Shown here piece by piece: positions 19,950 to 30,477 of a DNA stretch of 39,371 bases. Source of the DNA: Ophiocordyceps camponoti-saundersi (nom. inval.) (lineage: Eukaryota; Ascomycota; Sordariomycetes; Hypocreales; Ophiocordycipitaceae); the NCBI GenBank assembly GCA_003339415.1, contig PDHQ01000306.1:333-39703 (forward strand). Direction: 5' to 3'. The position numbers were made by a program, and so were the translations under genes. The notes beneath the pieces were generated by a model that was given only the letters and a program-made list of their open reading frames with translations, made no database searches and was not told where the DNA came from. How positions within the stretch are numbered: position 1 is the first letter of the stretch; every line of letters starts with the position of its first letter.

Positions 19950-21760
19950 TTAACGCGTAGGTGCAGAGGTCCTAGGCAAGATTAAACGTTTCGGTTCCGC
20001 CGCTATTATAAGGACCGGTATTAGTATCTACGGCTAGCGACTAAGTAGGGCGAAAGTTAGGACTAATATACTAGCGAATAATATCTAGCAGACCGCACTA
20101 GAACTAGTTGCTAAATCGAGCGGCGTAGTCGTCGGTATCGATTCCCTTTTTAGGGAGCGTAAGGTAGTTAGTTTAATATAGCTACTTTAATACCTTAAGA
20201 TTATAGATCGTAAAGTCGAGTAACTTATACTAGAGAATAATCGCTAGGCGCTCGTTAATAGGTTTAGTATCGAAACGTAGTAGGAATAAAATAAGTCTCT
20301 ATTTAGCTTCGTTAAGGCGTTCGGTACTAAAAGACGGGAGGGCGGGGAGGAGGTCTCTATAAAGGGATAGCTTCTAATTATTGCGTTAGTCGAAGATAAT
20401 AGTAAGCGTATTATTTAGCTAGCTTATTATATATTTTATTACTCGACGGAGTACCTTATATTTTATCGAGGATAAGTTTATAGTCTAAGTAAGGTCGAGG
20501 ATCTTAACGTATCCTTCTATAAGCTTATAGCAAATATATTCGTACTCGTCGTTAGTAAATTAGATAAGTAAGGAACCGTTACGTTCCGCGGTTAGGCTAC
20601 CCGATTTAGCGTCTTTTTAAAGTAGGAAAAGGAGCTTTTTAATCTTAGTAAGCGGATTATCGTCGCGAAGGGCGGCTGCGAGTTTATACTAGTTATTAGG
20701 TATTACGCGGTAGTAGGCGGTAAGGTAAAGGTATCGGAGGTTATACGTAACGTAATAAAAGGCAGCGAACTAGAACTATAGTAAATAATAATATTAGAGA
20801 TAAGGTATAGCGGTCGGGGGGGGTAGCGAACTTCGGGAACTCTAAGGCGTATTATCGAATCCCACGTAGTAATCCCGAAGGTACCTCTGCCTAGGGCGGT
20901 AAAGCACTAGGCGGTAATATAATTTTTCTAGACGGGGTTACGCTATATAGCAGCGAGTCGTTATAGCGGGAAGCCTAGTTAGCCTTCTAAGAAGAGGCAG
21001 CGTCCTATTTCGGTTTCGATATTATAAGCGGTGCCTTAGAACTTTTTAAGATCTTAGGAGGCCGCCTCTACTACCTATGCTTAGATATCGCCGTAATTAT
21101 CGTTCTTTAAGAGAGTTTGCCGATTAAAACGTAATATTAAGTCGATATTCCCTAGTATAGAATCTATATTATTATTAGCGTAGGGTTACGAGATTAATAG
21201 GGTACGAGGCTTAGACTTTTATTATAAAGCTAGCAGGGCCACTATAGGTTAGCCTCCTCTCCGTTATACTCTTAATTATACCTTTTTAGCGCTTCGATCC
21301 GGTGCTAGCTAGATAATACCTTAACCGGCATTTCTAAAAGCTAATTAAGCAAATTATAAATAGTTTTAACGTTACGTAATTCGGTATTAATATTCTTACT
21401 TTATAGGAAGCGCTAGGACTTATTAAGAGAGAAAAGGACAGTAATATAGTTTTTAACCGTATTTTATCGTAAGGCTCCTTAATAAAACGCTTCGTAGAGT
21501 TAGTTAATATATTTCTTATCGAATATTCTATTTTTCAAGATCGTCTAATCTATCTTTAGAACTCTTATAGGGATCTTAGCTATAAGTATATAGTATTTTT
21601 TAGCGTCCTGAAATATACTCGTAGTATCGTTAAAATATTTATCTTAAGTAGCGAGGGATTAGGTCGTTTCTTCGTACGGTTAGTTATCGGATTATCGATT
21701 TCGGTATCGCTTGCTAGGTTAGTGCCCGGGGGAGGAAGCTTTGCGGCGAGATATAGTAAT
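19950..21760 (-). pseudogene. Large unidentified coding relic
   Basis: A long series of minus-strand frames with TAA/TAG stops. From the 5' end (about 21700) it reads KYFNDTTSIFQDAKKYYILI, ILKNRIFDKKYIN, NTELRNVKTIYNLLN, LLEMPVKVLSS, NNIDSILGNIDLILRFNRQT, LLKNDNYGDI, AYNIETEIGRCLFLEG, GRGTFGITTWDSIIRLRV and further on FTNDEYEYICYKLIEGYVKI and LPALPSFSTERLNEA (about 20330). The first 160 codons need no frameshift. Product family unknown. The plus strand of 20400-20790 also reads open (for example RIIVAKGGCEFILVIRYYAV), so strand assignment is firm only for about 20880-21660. It lies upstream of and parallel to family X copy 2. Confidence 0.45.
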
Positions 21761-22506
21761 TAAGTTACTCGAGCGTTATTATAATATTATAGGTTCTTAG
21801 GATATATTTAAGAGCTTAAGGTTAATAGAAAGAATATAGGTAGCTTAGGACGTTATATTTTTTATAAGGTAGTACGGTAGTATTAAACTTAGGGGATAAT
21901 ATAAGTATACCGTTATATATTTAGTTTTTTTTTATAATCCCTACCCTTTATCTTTTAGCTATAACCTAAACCGTATAAGATAAAATAACTAATATTAGTA
22001 TATACTTATATATATTAGGGCATCGTAAACATTATACTAAAAATACCTTATAGACTCTGCCTATCGTATAAGACTTATAAGTTATATAGTCTATTTATAA
22101 CAGATCCTTATAAAGGTACTACTATTTCCTACTCTTATTATTCCTTAGTTCTGTTTCCCGTATATATATACGATAGGAATAGCTATAGATAGCTATATAG
22201 ATAAACGTACGGAGAGGTAAGAGTGGGACGAATATACCTAGGTAAAAGGGCGCCACGAATCTCGAGTATTAAGAGGCCGTCTAATAACCTATATTATAGA
22301 GCTAGACTAGTAAAAGAAACGTATTAATTAGTAGGTTAGGGAGTAAAATAGGACGATAATTATATATAAGAGGAGGGAGGGAGATCGTTCAGGTTACGAG
22401 AGTGCCGGATAGTATCTTTTAGTATTTTTTAATATAGAATATCGGGCTTATAATAGTTAGAAATCCTTATTAGATAGGTTATAAGAGAGCGGTTCTGCGT
22501 TAAAAT
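21761..22506. other. RIP-altered DNA between relics
   Basis: AT-rich to about 22150, then mixed sequence leading into the Copia relic. The upstream part of the Copia reverse transcriptase could not be found here, so the 5' break of that element lies near 22500. No other gene was seen. Confidence 0.45.
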
Positions 22507-23190
22507 ACTATCTTTTAATAATAGGCAGTGCTCTCCACGTCGCTATTTATACTCGACTAGATATCGCGTATATAGTTAGCAAGCTTGCGAGGTTACGCTT
22601 AAACTTAAGGCCGCGTTATTTCTATAAAATTAAGCATTGCCTAGCCTATCTTCTCGATATAGCTAACTACGCCCTCTCCTTCGGTCCTAGAACTTATACG
22701 GCTATCTGCTTATTAGATTCTTCCTACGCTAATTATCCGGATACTCGCAAATTATCTTAGGGTTACTATTTCTAACTTTAGGATAGTGGTACTTTTAATT
22801 AGAAGGCTATAAAGTAAACGACCGTTATAACCTCCTCTACGGAAAGGGAACTCCTAGCCTTTTCTAAGGCCGCTAAGGAATAACGGGCCCTATCCCGCTT
22901 AATTAAAGAACTCGGTATCTAAATAATAAGCATCTCGACACTTTACTATAATAATTAGCGTACGATTATACTCCTAACTAAACCTCCCGCGAAAACTTTA
23001 AATAAACCTCCGATATGTCGATATTTATAATTACTAGTTACGATAAGAGGTATAGGATAAACGTATCGAAATCCGCTAAATCGCCTCCGCAGATAACTCT
23101 ACGGATAGCTTTATAAAAGCCCTGCCTGCTAAGGCTTTACTTCTTTTCCGCGAGCGTATTAGGGTTTTACCTCTACCTTACTAACTTCCT
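22507..23190 (+). pseudogene. pol: Ty1/Copia retrotransposon relic: RT end and RNase H
   Basis: Best preserved transposon piece in the window. One plus-strand frame with TAA/TAG stops reads YTRLDIAYIVSKLARLRLN (end of reverse transcriptase; TRPDIAYAVSKLAR type), YFYKIKHCLAYLLDIANYAL, FGPRTYTAICLLDSSYANYP and DTRKLS, then KAIK*TTVITSSTERELLAF (TSSTEAELLA of RNase H), SKAAKE and LSRLIKELGI. After a frame change it reads VDIYNY*LR*EV*DKRIEIR and KALPAKALLLFRERIRV, the HVDI..HWLR and ADGFTKALP blocks. Order and spacing are those of a complete Copia RNase H. The element lacks gag, protease, integrase and most RT; a pyrimidine-rich tract follows at about 23184-23240. It belongs to a different Copia lineage from the relic at 3940-5960. 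Confidence 0.9.
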
Positions 23191-23440
23191 TCTCTTTTCT
23201 TCTATTTCTTTCCTTTATTATAGACTCTTTCTTTCTTATATTTTTTACTACGTTTCTTTACGTTATGCTTTTTACTTTAAGGAAACTATAGTAAATTACT
23301 ATAATATTAAGGATATATGCGATTATTTCCCCTTTCCTTTCCCCTTTTTCTTATCTCCCTATGCCCTTATACTATCTATATACGAGGGAATATACTAAAG
23401 CTACTAACCTAACGAGCTAGGTTAAGGCTAGCACGACGCA
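23191..23440. other. Pyrimidine-rich spacer after Copia relic 2
   Basis: C/T-rich sequence (23184-23240 and again about 23310-23370) between the RNase H end and repeat copy D. A degraded LTR would be expected here, but none could be recognised. Confidence 0.4.
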
Positions 23441-23449
23441 AAACCGCCT

Positions 23450-24460
23450 ACGAATTCGTAATAGTACTATCGGAACTCGAGCCTCCTAATAACGAACTAG
23501 TCGGGTAATTATAGGGGCGCTCTATAATAATATAGTTAGTATAATAACCGCCGAAAACGCCCGGGACCTTAATATAGTAATATATAGCGAGCGGAAAAGT
23601 CAGGTCCTCGTATTTAGCGTAAAAACGAACGATCTCGCCTTAGCTTACTATAAGAATTCCCTATAGCTAGTCGGGGAAGCGTAAGAGCGACGTAATCTAA
23701 CGCTAATAAGTAATATAAGCGGGATTATACGCGATCGAGATAATCGGGTTCCTAAGCGGCGGCATAGCCGCTACGCGCGCTTCCGCGTCCTAATAATAGT
23801 TATTCCTATTCCTTTCTTACTTTACTAAGTTTACTTATATCGGTAGTAAGATACTAAAGTCTCCTAGACAACTTAGGGTCTCTTATTCTAAGAGTGTAAA
23901 ATATCTTTCGATCGTTTCCCTTACGAATAGTAATAGCGCCGAACGGCGATCTTAGGAACTTAATAACCTCGTTACCCGGCTCGAGATAGTGCACCTCTAT
24001 TATAATATTTCCTCGGAATATAGGAACGATAAATTATATAGTAAAGGCTAAAAGAAAAACGATTTTTTAGGTTTAAAATAACGGGGCAGATAAAGTTAAA
24101 GATAGCAGAATTTTCCTACGCGCGCCGAATTTTTCGTTTCTATTTATAAGCGGGCCCCGGTCTACTAATTTATAACGCTATTATTTCCTTTTTATCTTTT
24201 AAAGTTATAATACTTTCCTTTTAGACGCTTTTCTTATATTTTTCTATAGTTTATTATCTACGCTAAAAACTATCTATAACGCTCCCTAGAACGCCTACTT
24301 TATATATACTTTAGTACCTTCTCACGTGCGTCCTCGGCCGACTAATTAGCTTTCGAGATCACCGCACCTATTATCGATAATCTAACTAATAAGGTTACCG
24401 GATTACTAGCCGATAGTACGTACTATTAGTACGTACCCTCTTTCGAAATGTTCGATTTTT
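23450..24460 (-). pseudogene. Repeat family R, copy D (minus)
   Basis: Minus-strand copy of the repeat found three more times on plus (25206-26420, 27180-28360, 29326-30400). Its 5' part, read from 24460, matches copy B closely: GTACGTACT, CTCGAAAGCTAATTAGTCGG, TAGAAAAATATAAGAAAAGC. Its conserved frame (about 23765 down to 23470) reads SLLRFPD, GEIVRFYAKYEDLTF, AIYYYIKVPGVFGGYYTNYI and IIERPYN. Family members share the pattern LLRxPxxIxGIxxxSxxEVV...YIKVTGAFxxRYxNYIxI. It is the most diverged of the four. Function unknown; the conserved frame across copies indicates a former protein. Confidence 0.6.
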
Positions 24461-24599
24461 ACTATAGTAATATAAGGTAGGCATAGGCTATCGGGTAGGT
24501 GCACTAATATATATATTATGTGTATATGCTAGGTTTAGGCTAGGATAGCTAGGCTAGGTCGTGTGCGAGGTCGGGCGGGGCTGGTCACGTGGACCCCTC
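24461..24599. other. RIP-spared insert in the left inverted-repeat arm
   Basis: The right arm has only about 12 bp at the equivalent position (about 27062-27072), so about 130-140 bp are extra here. The segment has about 11 CA or TG dinucleotides in 139 bp, including TATGTGTATATGC, CGTGTGCG and CTGGTCACGTGG, whereas its flanks have almost none. A CACGTG box lies at 24586-24591 and AGGCTAGG-type words repeat at about 24525-24560. It looks like a later insertion, or a segment lost from the other arm. No coding capacity is visible. Confidence 0.6.
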
Positions 24600-24946
24600 T
24601 TAATATTTACACTTCTACGGCTATTTTTTCCTTCCTCTATTCTCAGGCTTTAGTATATTTTTTCCGAGGCTTTTCTGCTTCTTTTTTAGCACTAATAGTT
24701 TCTTCCTTTCCGGGCCTATTTTTCTTAGCCCTAGAGGGGGTATATTAGGGGTAGGGAAGTAAGTACGGGGGCGTACGATATATAGAGGCATAGTTTACCG
24801 TAAAGGTCAGACTTAGACCATATACCTTTAGAGGGTTAGACGATTCCCCTTTATATATCGACCCCTAGTCCTAGTACTTCCAGTCCTATATTTCCCCCCT
24901 AGTTTTAAGTAGGCCGGCCTTATGCTAAGGTACCTATACCTAGAAG

Positions 24947-25205
24947 CTATTAGCTAATATAATATATATATATATATATATTTATATATATTGCCTAGTA
25001 AGTAGGTAATATTAAGAGAGGTGCTCTATCTTGCTAATAACTCTATTACGGTAATACGATATATAGCTTTAGTAGCACTCTTAAATTAAACCGTTAGGCT
25101 ATATAAACGGGCTAACTAGTCTTAAGCCGTAGCCGGTCGAGGCATAGACTATAAGGTAGTTAAACTATAGGAGTAATCTAATTAGGTAGCTAATAAAGAA
25201 AGGCG
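24947..25205. other. Spacer between the inverted-repeat arm and copy A
   Basis: AT dinucleotide run at about 24960-24982, then RIP-altered DNA without a recognised gene. It ends at the left boundary of copy A (ATAATCCTAGG). Confidence 0.5.
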
Positions 25206-26420
25206 TTATAATCCTAGGTTTTTATTAGTTAATGGAAGAAAGCATATAAGTAAGTACTAAAGTCTATCTAAAGTAATAAAGCTATAAAGAGGGTATATAG
25301 AATTAAGGGTTAAGGATAGAAATACTAGAAAAATAGCAGAGGAGGTGTCTAGGGGTAAGAAAAGGTAACTTTTAGATATTAGTAAAGGAATAAAGGCGGC
25401 GTAAATTAGTAATTTAAAGCGTAAACATATAAATTTAGGAGATTTATCGCGCCGCGTGAAAAAATCCTCTCTCGTTAACTTAACTTTATTTATTATTATT
25501 ATAGAGGCGTGGAATCTTCGTTTTTTTTCTTCGCGATTAGGATTCTTATGTTCTTCTGCGTACCGAGGGTTATCGAGATTTATCGCGCCGCCTAAAAAAA
25601 TCGTCCCTTCGTTAACTTCTTTCTATTTATCGTAAGAAACGGCTAGAATCTTCGTTTTTTTCTAGCGCTCGCCTTTTACGTATCTTACGTTATCCTAAGG
25701 GTCGTTATTATATCTATATTACGAGATATCTTTATCGGAGACTCGTGGGGTTATCGATTTTCCCGGATCCCTATTTAGGCCGATTAGAAAGCGTATTTAG
25801 AATAGCAATCTTTACTATACGTTATAAATAGTATCGGGGAATTCTAATAAGATACTTAAGTAGCATACTACTAATATAAATATTTTAAGCTATAGTTTAG
25901 GGAAAAGCGATAAATAATAAGATAAAATAGGATAACGAGGAGAGGGTTATAGCTAAAGAGTCGAAGACAGCCGTGACTATTTGCCTAGCTCTTAATAACC
26001 CGGATATTACGGATTAGAGACGAATCGCTCGCCTTCTTAGGATATCTAACTAGATATAAGGGATTATAGTAGCTAGTCGTAGAGACGTGGTTAATCTATG
26101 CGGGGAATATAAGGATAAGAGCGTGCCCCGGCTATTCTATAAATATATTAAGGTTACCGGGGCCTTTAGAGATCGATATGCTAATTATATCGTTATAAGA
26201 AATCCGTGCTATAAGAGCGTGTTAGAGTCCTCTAGTTCCTTAGAAGGGAACGGTTTCGATATCTATTCGGAGGCTTAGAGGCACTAGACGCGTCCCGGCA
26301 GGATATATAATAAATAGCTAAGGTTATAACGGCGCGCAGGGAGGGGTATGGAAAATAAATATTAATAGAATATAGTAATAAAGGAAGTTACTAAAGATAA
26401 AGAGTCTTAAATAGTAAAGG
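25206..26420 (+). pseudogene. Repeat family R, copy A
   Basis: Plus-strand copy with the clearest reading frame of the family. The boundary word TTATAATCCTAGGTTTT is shared with copy C (29326). A long leader includes AATTAGTAATTTAAAG and AAAATCCTCTCTCGTTAA, both shared with copy B. The conserved frame (about 25990-26276) reads RIARLLRISN, GIIVASRRDVVNLCGEYKDK, YIKVTGAFRDRYANYIVIRN and SSLEGNGFDIYSEA, then TAG. Its last 64 codons are free of stops; earlier ones are TAA/TAG only. The product is short and basic with no recognised domain, although a DNA-binding-like helical segment (RIARLLRIxN) is possible. It is central in the inverted repeat formed by copies D and B. Confidence 0.6.
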
Positions 26421-26731
26421 CATACTATAATAGCTCTTATAAGGAGACTATTACTATAATAAGGTAACGAAGAAGCAAAATATATATATATAAGTATAAT
26501 AATAAGGAGGCTAAGCTTAGGCTACGTAGCTATAGGGGAAGAAGAAGGGGCCCGCTAGCTAAGTTATATAAGTACCTGCTAGGTAGCTGCCTATATATAT
26601 ACTATCTATAGGTATTTATCGGGTATGCCGGATAGCGCGGATAAAAGGAATACTAAGATATAGACTTAATAGATAAATAGAACTGTGTTCTATCTACCTA
26701 CCTAGGTCGGGCTAATCCCTAGTATATATAC
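26421..26731. other. Spacer between copy A and the right inverted-repeat arm
   Basis: AT-rich DNA with short AT runs (about 26480 and 26592). The segment AACTGTGTTCTATCTACCTACC (about 26681-26702) keeps TG. No gene was recognised. Confidence 0.45.
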
Positions 26732-28250
26732 CTTCTAGGTATAGGTATCTTAGTATAAGGCCGGCGCACCTAAAATAAGAGGGGAAATATAAGAATAGAG
26801 GTACTAGGAATAGGGGTCGATATATAAAGGAGAATCGTCTAACCCTCCGGAGGTATATAGTCTAACCCTCGCAGTAAACTATGCTTCTATATATCGTATA
26901 TACGCCCTTAGTACCCTCTCTACTACCCCTAATATATACCCTCCGGGGATAGGGAAAACTAGACCCGGAAAAGGAGAAACTATTAATACTAAAAAAGAGG
27001 CAGAAAGCTAAGGAAAAAATATTAAAGCTGTAAGAGAGAGGGAAGAAAAATAATATAATATTAAAAAAAAAACTCGAAAAATCGAATAGTAGGTACGTAC
27101 TAGCAGTACGTACTGCCGGTATAGTAATCTAGTAAGCTTATTAATTAGACTATTAGTAATAGGTCTACTAGTCTCGAAAGCTAATTAATCGGTCTAGGTT
27201 AAATATAAGAAAGTACCGAAGTATATTCTAAGTAGGTAGTTTAGAGAGTTATTATATAGATTCTTTTAGCGTAGATAGAGAATAGTAGAAAAATATAAGA
27301 AAAGCGTTTAGAAGGAAAGAATCGTAACTTTAAAAGTTAGAGAAGAAATAAAAGTATAAGAAATTAGTAATTTAAAGTATAAATATATAAAAATTAAGAT
27401 ATTCGTTATGCCGCGTAGGGAATCCTCTCTTATTAAGTTTACTTTATTTACCGTTATAAAAATATTAAAGTTTTCGTTTCCTTTCTCGCGGTAGCGATTT
27501 ACGTTTTCTTCTAAATTCCGCGAGGTATCGAGATTCGTTATATAGCTTAAAAAACACTCCTATCGTTAACTTTACTCTATTTATTATAAGGAGAGGGTAA
27601 AATTTTCGGTTTTCCGTTCTCGCGGCCGCCCTTTAGGTATTCTTTTATATCTTAAGGGTTATCCTTTCCTTAAGATCGTAAAATATCCGCGTAGTAGACT
27701 CTCGCGGACGTAGATTTCCCGGGATCGCCGTTTAGGAGGATTAAGAAGACCGTTAGGGAGGAGGAGATCTTCTATAGCTTAGAAACGATATCGGCAGACT
27801 TTACTACGAGGCTTAAGTATCGTACGACGAATATAAGTTTATTAAATAGTTATTCGGGGAAAGCGAGAGATACTAAGAAAAAATAAGATAGCGAGAAGAG
27901 GGTAATAGCTTTACTTACGAAGAGGAACTTAAATATTACTATACCTCTTAATAACTAGAATAATATAGATAAGAGATATATCGCTAGTATTCTTAAGATA
28001 CCTAATTAGATATAGGGGATTATAGTAGCTAGTTATAAAGAGGTAGTTAGACGATATTACGGATATAGTAATAAAAGCGTGCACTAAGCGTTCGTAAACT
28101 ATATTAAGGTTACGGGGGAGTTTAGGGATCGATATGCTAATTATATTATTATAGGAACTCTATATATTAGGAATAAGGGTAAATTGCTAGATTACCTAAA
28201 AAGAACTATTTAGATGTTAAATAGGGGCTTAAAGTAGCTAGCCGTATCCT
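26732..28250. repeat. Large inverted repeat, right arm
   Basis: Partner of 23450-24946. The inner 330 bp (26732-27060) correspond to the left arm in reverse complement, followed by GTACGTACT palindromes (27097-27116 here, 24417-24434 on the left), then the body of copy B. Differences between arms are mostly of the RIP type (C/T and G/A). Confidence 0.85.
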
Positions 28251-28360
28251 AGCGGGATATATTATAAGTGCCTAAGGTTATAAGGTAGCAAAAGGGGGAG
28301 TATGCTAAAAGAATATAGATAGTAAGTTATAATAAAAAAAGTACCTAAAGGGGAATCTTC
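27180..28360 (+). pseudogene. Repeat family R, copy B
   Basis: Plus-strand copy whose leader matches copy D in inverted orientation and copy A in direct orientation. The conserved frame (about 27945-28212) reads RYIASILKIPN, GIIVASYKEVVRRYYGYSNK, YIKVTGEFRDRYANYIIIGT and NKGKLLDYLKRTI. The stops before the last block are TAA/TAG. A tail (CTAAAGGGGAAT... after 28340) is shared with copy C. Function unknown. Confidence 0.6.
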
Positions 28361-29325
28361 TAAGAATCTTAAAAATATACTATCTATAGGTATTAAATAA
28401 GCTAGGTAAGAACGCGTTTTATTACTAAATTACCGCGCACGATACTCTTAGATTACGTTATAGGGTACGTGCTAAAAATCTCTCTAAGAGTTCGGCTTTT
28501 TATACGCTAGGTCTCTAGGCAAGTAGAGGAGATAGTTAGGGTATTAAGATAATATTTTAAGTATTATTATTTAGCGTTTCGATCGGTATATAGAAGCTAT
28601 ACGTTTGACTAGCAAGGAGGCTTATTATACGGTCGGTAGGACTTAGTTATATTCGTTAGCCTATCTAACTATTTAGTAAAGCGCGTTTCCTTTTAATTAC
28701 GGGCGCGCTATATCTCTGCCTTTATAAGGAGTTATATTCGGTATTAGAAGATAAGGCGTTATAAACCTATCTATTAACGGCGATTATTATAAGTCCTTTA
28801 TCGCTTATTATATAGCGGTTTAGAGGGGAATCTATTATACGACCTACCTTATAGGCATCCCTCTTACTTAGTTAGCGCTGCCGGCCCTCTTTAAGGGCCT
28901 AGTTTAGCGATATAAACCTAGCAGAGTTATTATCCTAGTTATAATATTAGGAATATTAACACTTTTATTAGTGCTACTATTACCTTATAATAGAATTATA
29001 GCGATAGTACGTACTTTAATTATTATTATTATATAAGTATAACGTACCTAAAAAGTATTACGTATACGTAAATTAGAAGGTACTTCCTTTATAGCTTAAA
29101 AGTAGGTATTAGTCTTATAAGTAATAATTAAAAATCCTAAAAAGGAAACGATCGCTATAAAGTAGTTTAAGGTATATAGCTAAGCGGTAAGATTATAGCG
29201 TTATTATTTATACTCGCTACTTATAAAGACTATACCGTTCTTTACTACGTTTTTAGATAAAACTTAAGATACTATATTATTTCTATATACTTCTACTTAT
29301 AGTATTCTATTAACGCGCGGGTATT
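28361..29325. other. RIP-altered DNA between copies B and C
   Basis: TpA-rich sequence with a GC-richer part at 28670-28920. No frame long enough to call a relic and no repeat partner was found within the window. Confidence 0.4.
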
Positions 29326-30400
29326 ATAATCCTAGGTTTTAATTAGTCGGTGGAGAAGAGCACGTAGGTAGGTAGCGAAGTCTATCTAAAGTAATATAGC
29401 TATAAAGATAGTATATAGAATTAGGCGTGAAAGATAAAAATACTCGTAAAATAATAGAGGAGGTATCTAAAAGGAAGAGATCGTAACTTATAAATATAGT
29501 AAGGGAATAAATACGTAATAACTTAGTAATCGAAGCTATATATATATAAAATATAGAAATTAGTTATACGGCGTGGAAAAAAATCCTCTCTCTATTAAGT
29601 TTACTTTATTTATTATTAGAAATAGGTAGTATTTAGTATTTTTCCCCTTACGCACGCTTTTTAAGTATTTTACAATTTCTCGAGGGTTATTATTATATTG
29701 AGATTGCGAAATATCGTCGTCTAAGACTTATATAGCGGTAAATTTCCTAGGATCCCCGTTCGGGTAGATTACGAAAAGCGTATATAACGGGAAGCTTTAC
29801 TATACGCTAGGAACGATATCGGCAGATTCCGCCGAGAAACTTAAGTACTATACGATAAACGTAAGTCTAGGAGAAATTCGTTTCGGAAAAGCGGGAAATA
29901 ACGAGGTAAAATAGAACTAGGAGAGCTAGGTAATAGCTATACCGCCGAAAAGAAATATAACTCTTACGGTAATTATTAATAACCTAAATAATACGGATTA
30001 GATATATATTACTCGCCTCTTTAGGTAGTATAACTAGATATAAGGTATTATAATAGCTAGTTATAAGGAGGTAGTTAATCGATGCCGCTATTATCGTAAT
30101 AATAAGGTGCCCTGAGCGTTCTGCGACTATATTATTATATATAGGGCGTTTAGGAACCGATACGCTAATTATATTATTATAGGGAATTCCTATAATAGGA
30201 GCGGGTTTTCCGAATTATTAAACGGAACCGTAGCGAACTTTATCGAGACGGCTAAAGCTAATAAGCATATCCCGGGATAAAGTATAGTACGTCGCTAAGG
30301 TTATAAGGTAACGTAAGCGAGAGTATAGAAAGGAAATATAAATAGCGAACGGTAGTATAAAGAATCGCTAAAGGGGAATTATTTAAGAGTTATAGGGGCG
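29326..30400 (+). pseudogene. Repeat family R, copy C
   Basis: Third plus-strand copy, starting with the same boundary word as copy A (TTATAATCCTAGGTTTT). The leader shares AAAATCCTCTCTCTATTAAG with copy B, and ACGATATCGGCAGA occurs in both. The conserved frame (about 29970-30200) reads SYKEVVNRCRYYRNNKVP, AFCDYI, FRNRYANYIIIGNSYN. It carries more stops than A, one of them TGA. Its tail (CTAAAGGGGAATTATTTAAG) parallels that of copy B. Downstream lies the RRP5 fragment, whose 3' break is only about 80 bp away. Confidence 0.6.
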
Positions 30401-30477
30401 TATTATTTAAGCGTTTTAAGATAAAGATACCTCTATATATCGGGCGCCTAAAATACCCTGCCTATTAATCGCGCCCG

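Larger units (their letters stand above)
23450..24946. repeat. Large inverted repeat, left arm
   Basis: The reverse complement of this arm aligns with 26732-28250. It is strongest at 24600-24946 against 26732-27060, where long exact stretches occur, such as GGGGTCGATATATAAAGG and AATCGTCTAACCCTC on the complementary strand. The outer part (copy D against copy B) is more diverged. The two arms face each other across about 1.8 kb that contains copy A. Confidence 0.85.

Noticed and set aside
24563..24748. Open frame of 61 codons on plus, hydrophobic
   Set aside because: It starts in the RIP-spared insert and continues into the inverted-repeat arm; the right arm has no matching frame, so it is a chance frame.
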